Assembly: GCA_015680685.1 (NCBI GenBank)
Contig: MNCI01013725.1
Location: 74,165-94,316 of the forward strand
Origin: Gnetum montanum
Taxonomy: Eukaryota; Streptophyta; Gnetopsida; Gnetales; Gnetaceae
DNA: 20,152 bases
Direction of reading: 5' to 3'
Shown here: piece by piece, positions 8,710 to 18,773 of the stretch
Numbering within the stretch: the stretch's first letter is position 1
How the letters are laid out: each line of letters begins with the position of its first letter
Made by a program: the position numbers and the translations under genes
Notes under the pieces: generated by a model
The model's database searches: none
The model's input: only the letters and a program-made list of their open reading frames with translations
What the model was told of the DNA's origin: nothing

Positions 8710-9415
8710 AAACACCCTAAAACATCATTAGTTAGTATCCAATGATAATATCTACTAATTGTGCTACCAAGTAATCTTGATAGGTTTGTAATAGTACTAT
8801 GGCCTAAGCAAGAAGTACCTAGAACCTATATTGCATGATAAAGGATACCACAATCACCTCTATTACTCCTTTTAAACTATCATCAAATATCCTAAAATGT
8901 CCTCATCATCCATTGGTCTCCAATAGTAGTATCCAATGATTGTGTTGCCAAGTAACCTTGACAATTTTACACCAATCCTATGGTCTAAGCATGAAGTACT
9001 TGAAACCTAGATTGTATGATAGAGGCCACAACAATTACCTCTACCACTCCTTTTTCACTAGCATCAGATATCCTTAAACATCCTCATCATCTGTTGGTCT
9101 CCAATGGTAGTATCCAATCATTATGCTACCAAGTAACCTCAACAAGTTTGCAATGTCTTATGACCCAAGCATGAAGTACCTCAAACATAGATTGCATGAT
9201 AGGGATCACTACAGTTACCTTTACCACTCCTTTTAACTAGAGTCAGATATCCTAAAATGTTATCGTCATCTGTTGGTTTCCAATGGTAGTATCTAGTAAT
9301 TGTGCTACTAATTAACCTTGATAGGTTTGCAGCAATCCTATGCCCCAAGAAAAAAGTATCTGGAACCTAGATTGCATGATAGAGTCCATCACAATTACCT
9401 CTACTGCTCCTTTTT
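8710..9415. repeat. ~181-bp tandem repeat, about four copies
   Basis: A shared anchor (GCTACCAAGTAA and variants) occurs at 8763, 8944, 9125 and 9304, giving periods of 181, 181 and 179 bases. Units share the order ATATCCTAAAATGTCCTCATC, TTGGTCTCCAATGGTAGTAT, GCTACCAAGTAACCTTGA, CCTATGGCCTAAGCATGAAG, ATTGCATGATAG and ATTACCTCTACCACTCCTTT. Copies are diverged and contain few CpG. The first unit is partial at its left end. The monomer length falls in the range typical of plant satellites, but the array is very short. Confidence 0.9.
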
Positions 9416-10050
9416 AGTTAGGTAACCTACTAACTACAATCCTAAGCCCAATTCCACTTTCCTCCTAAACTAACTAGGTTTGAGTCTCATCTAGGATTGA
9501 AAGCTCCTTAGAAGTTATAAGGATTACATGCACAAGCCAACTTCCAAGACACCTACCTCAACCTCATTTGTATCCCATGTCACATTGAGACTAACTACTA
9601 CTAATTTGCTACTCAGCCTCACACATGTCCCATACCATGTTAAGAGTATCTACTAGTGTTGAGGTGACACCTATATGCATCTTTTGTAGCTTTTGCCACA
9701 TCTAAATAAGAAAATATCCATGAATATTTGACATCTAAGGTAACTCTACCAATTATAAGAATCATAAAAGGCATCAAGAAGAAACATTAGCATTAGACCT
9801 AAGAATGAATTTTGAAACAAAGAACATATCTACTACCATTATGAACCAATGAGATATTCCCTATTGAAAAACAAGCTTCTTGAGATCCTAAGCACAAAGC
9901 ATCAAAAAACTCAAAATAGAAGAAGAAAGAAACGAAAAATGATAATTAAGAGAGAAAGCCATAACTTGATTCTAAAGGCCAAATTACACATTCATGTACA
10001 TGATTTCTAGAAAGTTCTAACTTCATACTTATTAAATTTGATAGGTTTAG
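9416..10050. other. AT-rich part of the insertion, nothing recognised
   Basis: No coding frame or repeat could be supported between the two tandem arrays. Confidence 0.4.
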
Positions 10051-10150
10051 ATAAAGATAAACATAATCTTTAATCAAGTTAAAGGTAAACATCAACTTTA
10101 GCTAAGATAAAGATAAACATCATCTTTAACTAGGATAAAGATAAACCTAC
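10051..10150. repeat. 28-bp tandem repeat, about 3.6 copies, with internal dyads
   Basis: ATAAAGATAAACAT and close variants start at 10051, 10079, 10107 and 10135, exactly 28 bases apart. Within a unit AAAGAT and ATCTTT are inverted copies about 7 bases apart, so each unit can form a small hairpin. Confidence 0.85.
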
Positions 10151-10439
10151 ATATGGTCATCTTGTCCTTATCCAAAGATAACAAGGTTAGCATCATAAGA
10201 TGATAATCAAAATACAAAGAAAGATAAAATATCATACTAATCATAAATACAAGGAGTTGAGACTTATTAAAATAAATGCAAAGTACAATTACGTCGATTA
10301 TTAAGTCTCATGCCAAAATACTAAAATAATATTAAAATTAGAAAATATCATATGTTATAGATAAACCAAAAAGTACAAGACTATAAAACCAATGTAAGAG
10401 TGATAAAGAGAAATGTTAATATTTCTAAAAATCCTAGAG

Positions 10440-11250
10440 GTGTTAAAATTACCTTGGATAACCCCATAGTGACCAAATCCTATTTGATAAATGTCAAGAT
10501 CCATATGTACATGTCACTGGACTCCAAGATCTACTATGGCATTTGGTTAGAGGATGCCCATGAAAGCTTGAAGAAAATGGTGGTTTAGGAGAACTTCCTA
10601 AATCAATGCAAACACTATATGATGTTTTGGCACATTGGATGTTAATATACAAAGTATACAAATAGGCACAACATGCTGCAGGAGGGGTGGAATAGAAGGG
10701 GAACCTTACAAAACTAGATTTGCAACAAAAACATTGGATATATGGAGACAAGAAAAAATGTAATGGAGAATCAAGAATTGGTGATTCTTTGGTACCATGT
10801 GCAATGAAGGTTATGAAAATAGATCCATCAATTAGGTTTATCCCTCTTACTCACTCACAAGAGAAAGCTCCCATCTAGCAAATTAGTTGGTTGGAGAAAA
10901 AATTTGTAGAGGGAAAGGCCTTCCCCACTATGGGAAGGTTGGCAATAGAGGAGATCTTGTAAGAAAACTTAAGAAATTTGCAACATGAAGAAGAGGGAAA
11001 AGGTAGTAGATTCATGGAAGTGGATATTAGAAGCTTTCTTGGGAAGAGGTCAAGTGATGTGGTACTTTCAAAAATGATGGAAGAGCCAATACGTGAAGGA
11101 CCATAGAAAAGCTCAAGAAATGATGTGCAAGATTAGTTACTAAAAAATTTAATGGACCACCCCCCAAAGCTAAAAAAATGATGAAGATTGAAGAACAAGG
11201 ATATTATAGATGGAGTTCAATCCACACTGGTTGAATTGAACACGTAGACG
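10440..11250 (+). pseudogene. LINE ORF1, C-terminal half with zinc knuckle remnant
   Basis: An ATG-less continuation reads VKITLDNP, then TKSYLINVKIHMYMSLDSKI (about 10470-10530), matching the segment of plant LINE ORF1 just before the zinc knuckle (usually ARi.VyMdls). Downstream, QCKHYMMFWHIGC (about 10605-10643) has the spacing of a CCHC knuckle with the second cysteine replaced by tyrosine and the last spacing shortened. After that come frame-broken charged stretches, such as MGRLAIEEIL near 10930 and DIRSFLGKRSSDVVLSKMMEEP near 11024-11090. The ORF2 endonuclease begins within about 50 bases after this region. Confidence 0.5.
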
Positions 11251-11294
11251 AACCAGAACTTACATAAGGAAAGTAAATGATTATCACTTCTTAG

Positions 11295-12330
11295 AATATG
11301 GATGGGTTGAATAGCCTAAGAAGACTTAGAGAAGTTCTAGATTTTGTAGATATAATGGAAGTAGACATTATCTGTATATAGAAAAAAAGTGGAAAATACT
11401 ACACATGGAGGGAAGAAACATATGGCAAGTAATTGACTTTCTACAAGAGGAGGGAAGCTCAAAAATGATGATCTTCTACATAGATAGTTTGTAGGTTGAG
11501 TACATTGCTCATGATCCATAGTTCATATCAACTAAATGATAAAATATCATTCTTGTTAACATCCATGTTTCATCACTAGAGGAAGGTGAAGCCAAGTTCT
11601 ATGGTGATATTTCACCTTGAATTATACAAGAGTGCGAGATATTATGAAATATGATTTTAATGCAATAGAAAGCATAAATAAGAGGACCATGGACACAGTG
11701 TTAATAAGTGCAAAGGTAATCCTATAAACATTTTAAGAAGACTTAGGATAATTCCAACTATTATTATTAGGTGGAAAATTCACTTGGAGATGACCATTCA
11801 TGGACCAAGAGGTTTGAACCTTTTGGTTGAACAAATGTTAGGTATCTATGGATCCTTTGAGTGGGAGCCACCATCATTGATGGTGGAACCATGGTCTATC
11901 TTAAATCATTATTCAATCCTTCTACAATGGATGGTGAATAAGTGACTAGTCTATTGATTCTAGTTCAATAAAAATTGGTTATCTATGGAAGAGTTGTAAC
12001 AAAGATGGATGCAATTTGAAAAGAGCATATTCATCTTGAAAAATCCCTACAAGAGTGTCTTACTACATTGAGGAAAGTACCAGAAAAAGAAAGTAGGATT
12101 TTACACATGATGATCATGTGCATCTTACCAAAAATTTAGGAGGAACTAATTTGAAGTAGTCAAGGAAAATGCTTGAGCCTTCACTACCATGATCTCTAGG
12201 CCCAACTGAATCAACTACTTCATGTAGAGGAAGTTTATTAGAGGTAATGATTATGTGTCACTTTCCTAAAGGAGGGGGACCACAACACTAACTCTTTTCA
12301 TATGATGGCTTTGTGTAGGAGAGCTATGTA
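11295..12330 (+). pseudogene. LINE ORF2 endonuclease remnant
   Basis: The start reads NMDGLNSLRR (11295-11324), then DFVDIMEVDIICI and a stop where Q of the QE(T) motif should be, followed by KK. This is the first motif of the plant L1 apurinic-type endonuclease (N.RGLN...DI..lQETK), which nicks the target DNA. Further on, ILVNIHVSS..EGEAKFYGDI (about 11551-11615) corresponds to the LLvnvYgP...K..fw..l segment and LLLGGKFTW (about 11764-11793) to the GxxFTW motif. Many stops intervene. The catalytic Glu of the QET motif is not preserved at the expected place. Confidence 0.6.
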
Positions 12331-12337
12331 GTAGCAG

Positions 12338-14110
12338 GTGACACTTGTTCAAAACCCAAACCAAGATGTGAAGATTATGCAAGATTATTTCTCACAACTT
12401 TACTCTTATAAGGAATGCAATCTTCAAAAGTTGGAGGGAATTTTTTCCACACATGCAAAAGTGAATAACAGTAATCAGAGGGGTTTCCTAATCTCCTACA
12501 ATGAATTGCAAGAGGTGATCATCCAAGTTAACTATAATAAAGCTTTGGGTCTAGATGGTTTGACCAATGAAATATCAATTATTTTAACTATAGGTTGACC
12601 TTTAGATGCTACATACTTATAATAGAATCCTATTCATAGGTAAGGTCCCATAGGTTTGGAACTTCACTCTTCTAGTTCTCATTCCCAAAATTGATCATAT
12701 GATAGGACAAGAGCATTATCATCCCATTAGTCTATGCTTAGTTTTGTATCCTCACGATTCTTTCTTAGGTGACTAGAGCCACATAAATAGGATTCCTTTG
12801 TGGAAGAAATACCATGCAATGCATGAAAACTTAAATTATGCCCACCATATGTGGACATACATTGTGGTAGTAAAACTAGATATTGTAAAAGCATTTGATT
12901 CCAATCATGCAACTACTTAGCTTATCTAAGTGGTGAATTGATCAAATCACTTTTATTCTTCACACTACCAAATTTGCTATTTATTTTGGGGAAAGGTAAT
13001 CATAATGATATGTACTAAGATGGGATTCAAAATAAGGAGATTCTTTGCCTTCTTATCTAGTCAGCATCATCTTAGATTGTCTCAACATATATTTAAGCCA
13101 TGTGGGACTAGAAAATATATTTTCATGGAATGGATACATTCAAAAATATGTAGATTACACCATCATTATAATCATAAGATTATGAAGCTACAAATGTGAA
13201 TTTATACTTTCATGGATATGTATGAGTTGGTAATTAACTAGTCAAAATTGGCATTGTATGGCTTGATTTTTCGTTAAAGAAGAGTATCTAGTATAGCCAA
13301 CATCCTTGAGGTCAATATTAAATCCCTTCTAGATAACTACTTAGGTACTCCTATCTTCCCTGCCATTCAATGACCTTAAATGTAGGACTACATAATTCAA
13401 AGCATTTATGAAAAACTAACATCATGGAAAGAGGCTTTGTTTTCCTTAGCTCGTAAAATCATTTTGGCCAAGATGGTATTGCAGGTCATCCCCTATATGT
13501 GACCACAATGATCCCTGTACCTATGAAAATGATCAATATTCTTTGTGGCATTGTCGGGATTTCATCTGGAAATGGATAGAGAAAAGAAAAAGGATACACT
13601 TGATAATTGAGAGAGTGTGACTAGGCCAAATAAGTTTGAGAGCTTTATCATCTTAAGTCTCATAAGAATGATTAAAAATAAGCTTGGTTAGATAACCTTG
13701 AAATTTAAAGGAGGAGCCTCCCATTTATTGAACTAGATGAAAGCTTTTTGAAGAAGATATTGACATTATTGGTTAGTTTGAGCTACTAGCATATTATGAC
13801 ATACACATCACCTTGTGTGAGCATGGAAGGAGCTACAAAAGATTATTTTTTATGTGAATCCTTATTACTTTCTAATGGCGAACATTAGGTGGGACAAATC
13901 AATAGATCACCAAACTAGAAAAACATGGCATGGGATGATGAACTATATCAAAAGGACTAGGGGACTAATGGTAGACCACTTTACTACAATTTTTAGGACT
14001 CTTTCAGAAGGTACTAGATTCTTCCATTGGTGGAGATCATGCATGAGTTTCAATATTTATACACAAGGTTATAGGTCTTATATGTGCAAGATGATTATAA
14101 TAATAACATC
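12338..14110 (+). pseudogene. LINE ORF2 reverse transcriptase remnant
   Basis: The segment opens with an intact stretch of 86 codons containing MQDYFSQLYS and NKALGLDGLTNEI (about 12537-12575; families read KAPGPDG). After a frameshift come LVLIPKID and HYHPISLCLVLY (12670-12749), then VVVKLDIVKAFDS (12864-12902), motif A with its first Asp kept, then QKYVDYTIII (13141-13170), the YxDD box with the second Asp changed to Tyr. NYLGTPIF (about 13334) and IYEKLTSWKEALFSLARKI (about 13404-13460), ending VLQVIPYM, mark the thumb/connection region of L1-type ORF2. The spacing from endonuclease start to PGPDG-like box (about 1.25 kb) and on to YLG (about 0.8 kb) is normal for plant L1. The copy is non-functional. 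Confidence 0.75.
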
Positions 14111-14114
14111 ATAG

Positions 14115-15900
14115 AGGGAAGCTACTCAATTTGGTCTCAAGGATTTATTGTAAGATTTCAATAGTTGCATGGAAAACTCTTTGGATGTCTTGATCAAACT
14201 TGAAGAAAGATATGGTGGATCCCAATCATCCCAAAACTCCAAGTTTTTCTTTGGCTACTTTCATGTAAGGAAATCCTAAACTGGGATTCAATTAGGTGGT
14301 TAAATTTTTATAGGTTAAGTTAGTTTATTATTTTGCAATTCATAAGATAAGAATGGAACACTTATTTATTTACTATAGGTTCACTAAGGTAGTTAGGGTG
14401 AATTTTAAGAAAGTGAGTAATTGTAGAGTGAATGTAATAGTAGATAAAACAAGTACTTTCTTACGAGGATGACAAGTATCATGGCTTGTGTAGTGTTTTT
14501 ATGGAAGATATATTATACTTGAAACCAAATCATTTTAAATAATGCCCAAATACCAAATCCCTAATAGTTAACTTCCAAGATTACAACCTTCTTGGAAGAC
14601 TGGTTTGACATTGTAGCAAGCAAGGAGCATTTTGATGTCACCTGGTCATGCTAAGAAAATCAAGAAATACTTTGGAGATTTGAAAGAAGAAATGTCGACT
14701 ACTATTTTAGGAGAAATGATGGAATAGCTTCTTTGAATACTTCTATGAGTCGATGCCTAGGATTCATGTGGTAACGGTAAGTACTTAGATAGAGGAGGTG
14801 TCTCTCATGGGATAAAACTAGTTTCAATTTTGATGATGAATATGACAGTAGTGACAAGGTTGCCACTACAAGGATCCATCTTCTTAAAAGGGTCCCTAGA
14901 TAAGTATGGTTTCCTAGATGAGTTCTTTGTGAACAATGCCCTCCCAACAAAGAATAAAGGCTCATACAAAAAAAGAACTTTGAAGAACCCTAGTGCTTTA
15001 TAGCAAAGTTCATCTATAAGTTTCCTTTATGTTAATAGGCTTAATGGTTGATGAGTGGATAGCTTTGCTTTTTTAAAAAAAAAATAAATGATCTCTTAGT
15101 TAACATTTCCTAGTTCCTGGAGGATGCAATTGTAAATACCATTATAAAGGAAAAGTTAGTGCATAGCTTCGCCCCAACCCATAAAAGGCTTTTAGAGGTC
15201 TTAGAAAGACATTAGATGATTAAAGAGACTAATGTGTTGAATGAGGATTGACAACTTGCCCTAACAAAGAGGGTTGTAGCTCCATCTATGTACGACAAAT
15301 TTACCAATGAGAATAGCACAAAAGAGTAGCCACAAGTGGCCAACATTAACTTTTTGCCTTCACTCACAACATTGCTCAAGTAAGCACCTTTATTTGGTGG
15401 CTTAATGATGACCTTCATCTTTTCCCTCTACTTTAGATTTGATATAGGATGTGAATTCTGACTAAGATACTACACATTAATAGTACTCACATGCATGGTG
15501 GTTGAGGATTGAGAGCTAGACTATCCCATCCAACACTAATCTTAAGATTGTGATCCTCGAGGAGACCCCTATCCCCCAAATCCCACTAACAATCCCTCCT
15601 CTTTTTCTAAACCTTAATTCATCTCCATCCCCATTACCAAAATCATGATATCCCACCACCCCCACTCCCTTGCATTTAGTTATCCACTCACCACATTTCT
15701 CTACATATTCCACTATCCCTACTCCATCTACGAAGCACCTTGTAGACCCTAAATCTAATCCCAATAGGCAAATGGATAAACATTGTTTTATGAAAATGGT
15801 ATCCCACACCCCATGGATATTTGACAACACTTTTGAATTATCAAGGTCTACCACCTAGGTCATCCAATTGACTCCCTATCTATGTTTGACATGCCATAGG
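14115..15900 (+). other. unassigned coding-like remnant inside the LINE
   Basis: By length this should hold the C-terminal part of ORF2, but I found no RNase H or zinc-finger motif. Several short plus-strand stretches look protein-like: MVDPNHPKTPSFSLATFM near 14214-14267, GDLKEEMSTTILGEMME near 14670, LEDAIVNTIIKEKLVH near 15117-15164, and a Pro/Ser-rich stretch near 15550-15720. The first resembles the start of a LINE ORF1, so another LINE piece may be nested here. The plus strand is strikingly C-rich and G-poor between about 15540 and 15760; the 112-codon minus-strand frame over that tract (15516-15854) is probably its shadow. Confidence 0.35.
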
Positions 15901-16037
15901 ATTATTAGGGGATTATGGTGAATACTACTCAAGCATACTATTATGAATTGTTCAAAGAGGTTGTTCCACTCCTACTTTGGAAGGAGGGAGGCCTAAATGT
16001 AAAACTCTTTGAACAACTAGACTAGGTTAATAATGGA

Positions 16038-16197
16038 GGTGCTATTATAGGTTTAATATACTAATGCTTTCCTTGTGGATCTTGTCTTGGTGATCTTGAT
16101 CCTGATGACTACCTTAAGGTGCTATTGCATGTTCGATATACTAATCCTCTCCCTATGGCTCTTGTCTTGCTGATCTTGATCCTTATGGCTACCTTTC
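16038..16197. repeat. 80-bp tandem duplication in the LINE 3' region
   Basis: GGTGCTATT starts at 16038 and 16118, and the two 80-base units share TATACTAAT, CTTGTCTTG, TGATCTTGATCCT and ACTACCTT or GCTACCTT. They differ at several positions. Tandem duplications in 3' untranslated regions are common in LINEs. Confidence 0.85.
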
Positions 16198-16553
16198 TGC
16201 TTCTTTGTGATTTAAAGCTAGGCCCCATGAGGTGCTAAACAGATGATGCAAAATAATGTTTAGTTTTGTTAAGTTAATGGAAATTTGAGGCCTATATCTA
16301 TTGGGGATTTTGACCCTTGTTTGGCTTCTGTGCACTATGCGTAATCACCCCTTTTCTTTGTTTTGGGTTTTGTGTTTTGTTTATCCTATTATTTCTAGCT
16401 TTGTTGTTCATGGATGCTTAGCCTTAATGACCTTGTAATAATAGTTTGTACTGGACAACAGGTGTGACTATCCTTATAAGGCAACATTTTGTAATATGAT
16501 GTAATTTTCTCTATTATTAACAGTAAGGATTTTTGACTCTTTGTTAAAAAAAA
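16198..16553 (+). other. LINE 3' untranslated tail with poly-A
   Basis: The T/G-rich sequence (TTTGTTTTGGGTTTTGTG near 16360) followed by CCTTGTAATAATAG, TGTAATTTTCTCT and a terminal A8 is typical of plant L1 3' ends. The A run at 16546-16553 gives the probable 3' end of the element. No matching target-site duplication was found upstream. Confidence 0.55.
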
Positions 16554-17478
16554 TTCTATAACAATTTAAAGTCTCTTTTTTCTTCTTATTCCTTCCAAAA
16601 CTTCCACTATTTTCTTTTTTCTTATTCCAACCATGAGCATCAAGCCTCCTACAACTAAAAATGAAATTTAAGGGAATGGTAAAGGCCTATTTATAGCGTA
16701 AAAGAGATACATGCAATGCAAAACATTTCTAGGTATATGTAAGCATGCATGCTTCATTTATCTACAATGCACACATACCCTTCCTCCATAAATGCCACAA
16801 ACATAATAATAGATTCCATCATCAAGTGCATGGAATTAATATTACTCAATGCTATCTCCTTGATCAATAACTTGTCAAATTAAAGATTTGTGCACCTAAG
16901 GGAAATGAAAATTATGCTATGAAATTAAATATATAAAAAGATTTGTAAGTAAGCATCTAGAATAGAAAGAAACAAAGGATACAAAAATTCAAAAAAATTC
17001 TTTAAAAAGAAGATTGTATCTACTTAAGTAAAGCAATTATGTAATCCTATTATTTAACTCATGTAAAAAATAACTTATTCAAACACATTTGACAAATTAA
17101 ATTAAATAATTAAACCTATGTAAAATTTTATGTTGTGACAAACATGTTATTCAAAGATTAATCATTACATCTTATTATAATGATAAAAGTTTGATAATCT
17201 AAAAACAAGGGCACTTCATAAATGAAGCAAATATTATTGAGATTCCTCCTTTTAGTCTTATAGTCAAAGTAAGATAGATCATCCACCTTTCTTAATAAGC
17301 TTGGTCATATTTAAAAATAATGCTCATACCTATTTGATGGATTTAAAAAGCATAATTAATGTCATATATCTTGATGTATGTAAAATCTTGAATGCATAAA
17401 CAATTCCATAAATTGGAAGTTTGATTCAACTAGATTGGGGGAAGGTGTTAGAATCAAAGATAATTTGACTATAGCTAA
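16554..17478. other. AT-rich DNA with nothing recognised
   Basis: No frames, repeats or motifs could be supported in this stretch. Confidence 0.5.
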
Positions 17479-17602
17479 ACACCAAAACATCTATATATCC
17501 AACATGGGGTGTTGGAACCTGAAATAAGGGAAAAATAGGTACACCCCAAGATCTCTATATCCAACATGATATAATAGAAATATTATAAAGGAAAATAACA
17601 AT
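17479..17602. repeat. diverged 62-bp tandem duplication
   Basis: A 27-base block occurs at 17479-17505 and 17541-17567; both begin ACACC and end TATATCCAACAT, with a few changes between. The bases after each copy (GGGAAAAATAG and AGGAAAATAAC) are also related, giving a period of 62. Confidence 0.65.
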
Positions 17603-17621
17603 GTCAAATTAGCATATTCCT

Positions 17622-17682
17622 TGGGATTAAACATATGACTTTCACATCACAAGCCACATGCTTTAACTACGTGAACAATGCC
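17622..17682 (-). ncRNA. tRNA-like or SINE-head relic
   Basis: On the minus strand the segment contains GTAGTTAAAGC (an A-box-like D-arm, 17660-17670), GCTTGTGA (anticodon-arm-like) and TGTTTAATCCC (17623-17633), which differs from a B box (GGTTCGAATCC type) mainly by decay-like changes. Box order and spacing (26 bases) fit a shortened tRNA-derived promoter. The anticodon and T stems do not pair well, so it is not an active tRNA gene. It could be a tRNA pseudogene or the head of a SINE; no SINE tail was identified. Confidence 0.35.
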
Positions 17683-17901
17683 TTACTTACTCATTCAATT
17701 AGTTGGATTTAATATACAAGTGTTAGTTTCACTTAAATATGTTCAATTACAACTAAAGTAATACCCAAGATTTACTTATTATGCAAATGTCGTAGTTGTA
17801 AGTATAAAACCTACTTATCACATGCTTTTATCACATACTTTTGGTTAGAAGGTTTATTTCAATTTAAGTTTTCAAAGCTTTTACTTCTAATTAAGGGTCA
17901 A

Positions 17902-17909
17902 TATAAATA
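17902..17909 (+). promoter_or_regulatory. TATA-box-like site
   Basis: TATAAATA lies 81 bases before the ATG of the small ORF at 17990, a plausible core promoter spacing. Such sites are frequent by chance in AT-rich DNA. Confidence 0.25.
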
Positions 17910-17989
17910 GGCAAAGATTTTTAGGAAACTTTTTTATTGTGACATTATTCTAAACCTAGAAGAAATCATTAACATTCAACTAGATTAAA

Positions 17990-18175
17990 ATGAAAATTTT
18001 TATTGGCTTCTTTGAACTTAGTCTAAGTATGTATGTACTAAAAGGAGGCCCAAATATAACGGATAGTCCTTTGCTTTGTATAAAGCAAAATGTTCATACT
18101 TACTCTTCTCTGTACTATCAAGCTTATAAAGTCTCACTAGTACAAAGATATTTCACCATTTCAACAATCCAATAA
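17990..18175 (+). CDS. hypothetical 61-residue ORF
   Basis: This is an ATG ORF in the context TTAAAATGAAA with a hydrophobic start (MKIFIGFFELSLSMYVL), then KGGPNITDSPLL and a Tyr/Ser-rich end. It lies downstream of a TATA-like site. Sequence after its stop also looks coding-like in another frame (VDKDKDINEILMVQLVNI near 18207-18260). No family is recognised. It may be chance or the start of an old decayed gene. Confidence 0.2.
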   Translation: MKIFIGFFELSLSMYVLKGGPNITDSPLLCIKQNVHTYSSLYYQAYKVSLVQRYFTISTIQ

Positions 18176-18199
18176 TTAGACTTGTCTATGTGATGATTC

Positions 18200-18560
18200 A
18201 ACATTGGTTGATAAAGATAAGGATATTAACGAGATTCTTATGGTCCAACTAGTAAACATCAACACAATTTATTATAGTAATGATATATACATTGATCAAA
18301 GAGATTGCTTCTCAAACCACAAAATTTGAAAAACATGGATACTTAAGGCTAATTGTAAAGCTAGAATTATGTTGCACCCTCTTGTTGAGGCTATAACTAG
18401 AACAGCATAACATAAAATTTCATATAGAAAATTTGAAAAAAAAAATACCTGAATGTTCATATTAACAAACATTAGAAGTAAGAGACATTATAGCTTTTGA
18501 TGTGTGTACGATAGCTAATCTTCAAGCTAATAAGTTCAATTAAAACTTCAATGCATTCAA
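18200..18560 (+). pseudogene. weak coding-like remnant
   Basis: Reading in the frame of VDKDKDINEILMVQLVNI (from about 18207) stays open to about 18325, then continues with stops (KANCKARIMLHPLVEAITRT near 18343-18402). The composition is protein-like, but no domain is recognised. Confidence 0.2.
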
Positions 18561-18773
18561 CCTTAAGCATTTCTTTAGTAATGTTCCTTATGGATACTTA
18601 GTTGACCAATAATTTAATTACTTATATATATAGTTTTATCATATGCATTTCATGCTAATGACATTTCTTAGTATTTAGATTTCATGTCATAAAAGGGTGC
18701 AAGGCATAAAGACTTAGGTTAGCATTCATATATATGGATGCTTAAGAGTTAGTCTAAAAGATATTAGAACTTG

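Larger units (their letters stand above)
8195..10440. mobile_element. ~2.2-kb insertion splitting LINE ORF1
   Basis: ORF1 reading ends near 8197 (..TFITI) and picks up in the expected next segment near 10440 (VKITLDNP, then TKSYLINVKIHMYM). The two sides overlap by about five residues of the same protein region, so the intervening DNA appears to be inserted. It starts near TATCACACCCC, which recalls the TGTCACACCCC-type start of some plant LTRs. No coding frame was recognised inside. It carries a ~181-bp tandem repeat (8710-9415) and a 28-bp repeat (10051-10150). Clear terminal repeats or a target-site duplication were not found, so its class is unknown. Two unrelated LINE fragments lying in order is the alternative. 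Confidence 0.45.
7640..16553 (+). mobile_element. L1-like plant LINE, decayed and interrupted
   Basis: ORF1 (DUF4283-like fold, then a zinc knuckle), an endonuclease start, a reverse transcriptase and a 3' tail ending in A8 (16546-16553) occur on one strand in the correct order. Removing the ~2.2-kb insertion in ORF1 leaves about 6.7 kb, close to full length for plant L1 elements. The 5' end is uncertain; it could start anywhere from about 7400 to 7750. Numerous stops and frameshifts run throughout. Part of the 14115-15900 stretch has no recognised motif, so a second nested piece there cannot be excluded. Confidence 0.65.

Noticed and set aside
8192-10471. CACTA transposon, from CACTAT at 8192-8197 and ATAGTG at 10466-10471
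   Set aside because: Only six bases match between the ends, the 3-bp flanks differ (TAT and ACC), and the right-hand motif lies in what reads as LINE ORF1 coding sequence.
14702-14965. 87-codon minus-strand ORF
   Set aside because: It lies antisense to the LINE with no recognised motif and looks like a chance frame.
15516-15854. 112-codon minus-strand ORF, the longest in the window
   Set aside because: It lies opposite a C-rich plus-strand tract that removes stops from the minus strand by composition; its Gly/Val-rich sequence shows no recognised motif.
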